From: Fagopyrum homotropicum
Taxonomy: Eukaryota > Streptophyta > Magnoliopsida > Caryophyllales > Polygonaceae
NCBI GenBank assembly: GCA_033239125.1
Contig: BSWB01000001.1
Location: 42,815,501-42,879,500 of the forward strand
Direction: 5' to 3'
Length of the DNA stretch: 64,000 bases
The notes below the pieces were generated by a model. It did not search any database. It was not told the DNA's origin and saw nothing but the letters and a program-made list of their open reading frames with translations. Numbering within the stretch: the stretch's first letter is position 1; the number at the start of each line of letters is the position of its first letter. The position numbers were made by a program, and so were the translations under genes. Positions 60,701-64,000 of this stretch are shown in pieces.

Positions 60701-60984
60701 TTAATTTGGCATTTTAGATCATCAAATACAAATTCAGATAACAAGTTTCTCCTAAGACCTGGCACCCATCTAACATTCTTGATAATCCTAATTATACCAT
60801 CATGCATACACATAGGAACATTCCCTATTCCCTTAATTTCAAGGGCAGTATTGTCTCCTAACATGACTTCTCCACCATTACATTTATTTAAGCTATAAAA
60901 AAACAGATTCATAGGGGGTAGCATGCATGGTACATCCAGAGTCAAGAATCCAAGTATTAGAATCAACATCACAATAGTCAGCAC
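57712..60984 (-). pseudogene. Pol of element G (protease end, integrase, RT, RNase H), broken
   Basis: Read on minus in several frames. Protease active site WILDSGCTMHATPY lies near 60955-60910 in a frame that shifts at a run of seven T. Then the GAG-pre-integrase HHCC finger (HNRLGH...CENCILGK), integrase core with IHSDLWGP, LRTDNGLEF and NGTGERMNKT (DDE residues retained; the usual NGVAER is altered), an acidic linker (59812-59417), RT start (59368-59015, EIDSMKLNRTWNLV), RT core (58879-57923; DVKTAFLHGDL, YGLKQSPRQW, YVDDILI) and RNase H (SSTEAEYIAV, DSQSAL, KHIDVRNHF) ending at a stop. Frames change near 60984, 59812, 59390, 58950 and 58000. A single ORF is normal for the family. Confidence 0.9.
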
Positions 60985-61071
60985 ACATCAGCAATTCATA
61001 GGAGTATTGAGTTTGCATATCCTCAAATAAAGACACTTTTCCAGTTTCAGATTGACTTTATTGTTATTCGC

Positions 61072-61836
61072 CTAGTCCTTTTTCTTCTTTCTACATTCAT
61101 GAGCATAATGTCCAGGTTTCTCACAATAGAAACATTTCTTATTTGATTTATCAGGATCATTTTTAGTAAAAGATTCACCTTTCTTGTCAGTTCTTTTGTT
61201 ATTAAACTTTTTAGTCTTACCTTTGGCCATTAAAACTTCAGATTTTGATTCATGTTTTCTTTCAGTTTTATTTTTGAACGCATTTAAGACATCATTCTTT
61301 TCAGTTATAACTTCAATAATCTTTTGTTGAGTTAAGTTTTCTGAACTATACTGAATGAGATCTTTTAGGGTATCAAATTGGGTTGGTAAGGAGCCTAATA
61401 GCAGGACAGCTAGGTGAGTATCTTTTATTTTGTCATCACATCTAGCTAAATCTTGATTCATTTTAAGGAATCTATCCAAGTTATCATTTAGAGTCAAGTT
61501 TGTATCCATTTTGAAAGTGAATAACCTATGAAGCAGAGATATTCTAGATGGCAGTGATTTTTTCAAGTAATGGGTTTCAAGAGCTTTCCAAAGAGATTTA
61601 GCAGTAGTAAGACTTACAACCTGACGAGCCACGTCGTCAGTTAACCTTATTATTATCTCTGCATGAGCTTGCTCATTCATTTCTTGTTTCCTTTCCTCAG
61701 ATGTTTGAGCCAAGTAATCTCCAGTTATGGCTCTAAGGCATTTCTCTTTCGTCAGAATGGCTTTCATCTTCACTTGCCACATTGTGAAGTCGCCAGACCC
61801 ATCGAAGGATTTCATCCTGGTTGTGTTTTCTAACAT
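61072..61836 (-). pseudogene. Gag of element G
   Basis: Opens at ATG 61836 (MLENTTRMKSFDG), 254 residues. UBN2-type Copia gag (LWKALETHYLKKSLPSRISL, LLGSLPTQFDTL) with a complete CCHC zinc knuckle CFYCEKPGHYAHEC at the C-terminus. It ends at a TAG at 61072-61074 where the family usually reads on into protease; another in-frame stop follows, so gag is intact but separated from pol. Confidence 0.82.
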
Positions 61837-62068
61837 TGTTCCTGCAATATACAAAACTAAAGAACATCAGGTTTCTTTAGTTAACATTGATATTCAGAAA
61901 ACAAAACAACACAAGAAAGGTTTTATGTAAACTTTTCAACACTCAGATATAGATTGATAACAAACAAAGAAATTAGGTCAACCGATTTTAGATGCTTTAC
62001 AAAAGGGCAAGCGGAAGCATAACAGGGATCAAGCGAAAAACAAGATAAAAAACGCTCTGATACCACTT

Positions 62069-62957
62069 TGTAATCTATGTTTGCAAGATCTATACGAAAA
62101 ACAATAAAGCAAGATGACACCAACATTTTGATGACGCAGTTCTGGTTACCCCTACTCAGCGGAACCTCAGGAGGGGAGGTTCGTCCCAATCTACTAAGCA
62201 ATGGAAACATTTTACAACCTGTAACAAGAGTTTGCATGCGAGTATACAAAGATCTACTCCTAAACTAAGATCTGAGAGATAAGAGAGACAACAAAGAGTT
62301 TAAGGTGAAGGACAACCCTTGTAAGGCTTTAGGACAAAGCTTTTCGCAAAAGCTTTTCAGGTCTTCTTGAACAAATCTTGACAAGAGACGACTGGATCAA
62401 GGATGACTCTTCTTGGTCCAGCTTTCTAACTCTTCGCACTTCTCTGATTTCTTGTGTTCTCTCTCTCACTTGCTTTGAAGACAAAACCCTAGCTGTGTAG
62501 AAGCAATCTACAGTACATCTATCACATGAGAAATCCGATGGCTTATATACAATCTTCCACCACCTCCTCAAAACTCTGCATTTTGTTAAGTGACAGCTCC
62601 ATATCACACCGGGCTTCCATAAGGAATGAGACAGATACAATCCAACATGGGCCTCAGGCCCATCAAACATAACACAACTGGAAATGAGCACACCAGCTGA
62701 AGAACACAGCACATGAACCATATCTTCAAAACTTCACAAACCAACTCAAACTTTATCCTATTATTACCACAGATCACTTAAGCTGCCAAAATCTATTTCA
62801 AGATGAGATTGGTAGCTCAAGATCACCTAGGCACATAAGAGGTAAGAGTGAGTGATCAAAACTTAACCTAGGAGCTAAGAATCTAAGTGTACTCTAGCAT
62901 GCCATACTTAACTTGTTACAAAGTAAATTACATGAGTACAAGGATCAAAACATAACA
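62069..62957 (-). repeat. 5' LTR of element G (right side)
   Basis: 889 bp, the partner of 56608-57496; the primer-binding site lies immediately to its left. Confidence 0.92.
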
Positions 62958-63322
62958 TTTAGAGTTATCAATCAAAAGTTATATCTAATACAAGATTGAA
63001 GACCACAACTCTTGTTCTTGATGACTAACTCCCGAAGCCTCTCCTTTTCTGGCTACCTAAAACCCTAGATCTAGAAAATGAGGTTCTAGCTCTTATTTTA
63101 CCCTTAATCAATATCCAATGGTTGCATTTATAGAGTTTTGGAGGTGGTCCAAACCCTAGAGATCATCTATTGGCCAAAATGATGGGTGATGTCACCCAAG
63201 TAGTGGGTCAACTTGGTCTAAGGCAAAGGAGATGGCATACCAAGTTGCCCTAACACGGGTTGCGTTAAGCCTCAAGAGATCAAACTCGTTCAACTGAGCC
63301 CAAACTCGGTCCATGAAGACAC

Positions 63323-64000
63323 TCATAATATGTTTTTATGCTACCTTTATAGATGGTTTTTGTGTTTTTTCCTTAGTTTTGCATGGAAAAATACATTTAC
63401 ATCTTTGCTTATAAAGTATCAAAGAATGTCTACTCCCCTTGTGTTTAGTGTTTTTATGCGTTTTAGGTCTAAAGTGGAGCACAAAACACCAATCTAAAGC
63501 CAATCTAAGGAGTACTCATCATACCTCATCATCATGGAGGCAAGAAGGAAGGAAGCAAGGAAAACAATGAGCAAGACAATCAAGAAACCCTAGAAGAGGA
63601 CCCTCGAGTCTACAAAAACTCGAGGTAAGAAGACTTCGAAACCTCAGCTAATAACAACTCAAGTTGTAAGTGTCAACCTAGGCCGACTTCACCCAGGATC
63701 CTCGAGCAAAGAAGACACAAAACTCGACCAAGGAAGACAAACAACTCGGGCAAGGAAGACATTTGTTCAACATATGTCAAGTGAGCCAAAAACTCGACCT
63801 AAGAAGAAGAAACTCGAGCAAAGAACACTTTCTAGGAGAAGATTACACTTACCTTGGGTGAAAAAGGCAACTTGACCAAAGAAGCACAAAAACGCGACCA
63901 AGGAAGCACAAAAACTCGATCAAAGAAGCACACAAACTCGAGCTATTTATAACTTCTCTATGATGGTGGAAAAACTCGACCAAGGAGCTCTCTGACTCGA
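63323..64000 (+). repeat. Start of another A-type LTR, cut by window end
   Basis: Begins near CATAATATGTTTTTATGC and follows the plan of the element A LTR (ATG-CTA-TTTTAGA-like start, CTCCCCTTGTGTTTAGTG, then GTCTAAAGTGGA) and a cluster of ACTCGAGCAAAGAAG / ACTCGACCAAGGAAG motifs at 63600-64000. No coding region inside the window. Confidence 0.65.

Larger units (their letters stand above)
56608..62957 (-). mobile_element. Element G: full-length Ty1/Copia element, minus strand, decayed
   Basis: 6350 bp with two 889-bp LTRs and a gag-pol region on minus. Primer-binding site TGGTATCAGAGC is read on minus next to the right LTR (complement at about 62052-62066), and AGGAGGGCATT precedes the left LTR. 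Flanks TTTGG (56603-56607) and TTTAG (62958-62962) form a target duplication with one mismatch. The LTRs differ at roughly 40 positions by eye (near 5 percent), and the polyprotein is broken by several stops and frameshifts, so it is inactive. Confidence 0.92.
55310..63322 (-). mobile_element. Probable LTR-type remnant split by element G
   Basis: Sequence at 55310-56607 and 62958-63322 appears to be one old repeat, probably LTR-derived and reading on minus, interrupted by element G at TTTGG / TTTAG. It has a diverged tandem duplication of about 117 bp (ACACTT...AGTGAGTATTTATTCGTCTAAT at 55558 and 55675). No coding region seen; borders are uncertain. Confidence 0.4.

Overview
This window is nuclear DNA of a flowering plant, most likely a eudicot. 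The evidence is three intron-containing plant genes (a complex I subunit, a DC1 zinc-finger protein, a plastid-type phosphatidylglycerophosphate phosphatase) in a sea of plant LTR retrotransposons (Copia, Athila-like Ty3) and LINE remnants. Nothing looks bacterial or viral. The species cannot be named from the sequence.

Layout. 1-2089 is the 3' part of a Copia element with its LTR, sitting in an older Copia remnant on the other strand (2090-2850). 3701-7808 (minus) is a complete five-exon NDUFA12 gene that includes a 27-nt microexon. 8044-8672 is a LINE 3' end. 8673-34216 is a nested stack. An old Athila-like element (A) carries a 2.76-kb probable solo LTR (D) in its 5' LTR, an 11.4-kb young Athila-like element (B) in its interior, and a gag-only Copia element (C) in its 3' LTR. 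Each insertion is marked by a 5-bp target duplication (perfect for D and B, 4/5 for C). A long TA microsatellite follows, then a 0.95-kb GGGTAAGT-type minisatellite, then an AT-rich tandem repeat of about 200 bp. That repeat is split by a 10.1-kb element (E) with 3.15-kb LTRs and a non-coding interior. 50081-51075 (plus) is a DC1-domain gene. 51389-53530 is a LINE remnant on minus. 53842-54910 (plus) is a PGPP1-like gene. 55310-63322 appears to be an old LTR-element remnant split by a 6.35-kb Copia element (G, minus), and another A-type LTR starts at about 63323 and runs off the window.

The host genes act separately: NDUFA12 in mitochondrial complex I, PGPP1 in phosphatidylglycerol synthesis, and the DC1 protein in an unknown role, perhaps signalling. 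The upstream regions of the first two contain GGCCCA (site II-type) motifs. The most interesting points are element B, which has lost reverse transcriptase and RNase H yet has nearly identical LTRs; element E, non-coding yet young; an imperfect palindrome (CCTCGACCGAGG) scattered through B; the splice-donor-like minisatellite; and an upstream ORF in PGPP1 whose stop overlaps the main start codon. I see no convincing wholly new system. Exon borders, target duplications and LTR differences were read by eye; element family names come from recognised motifs, not from searches.
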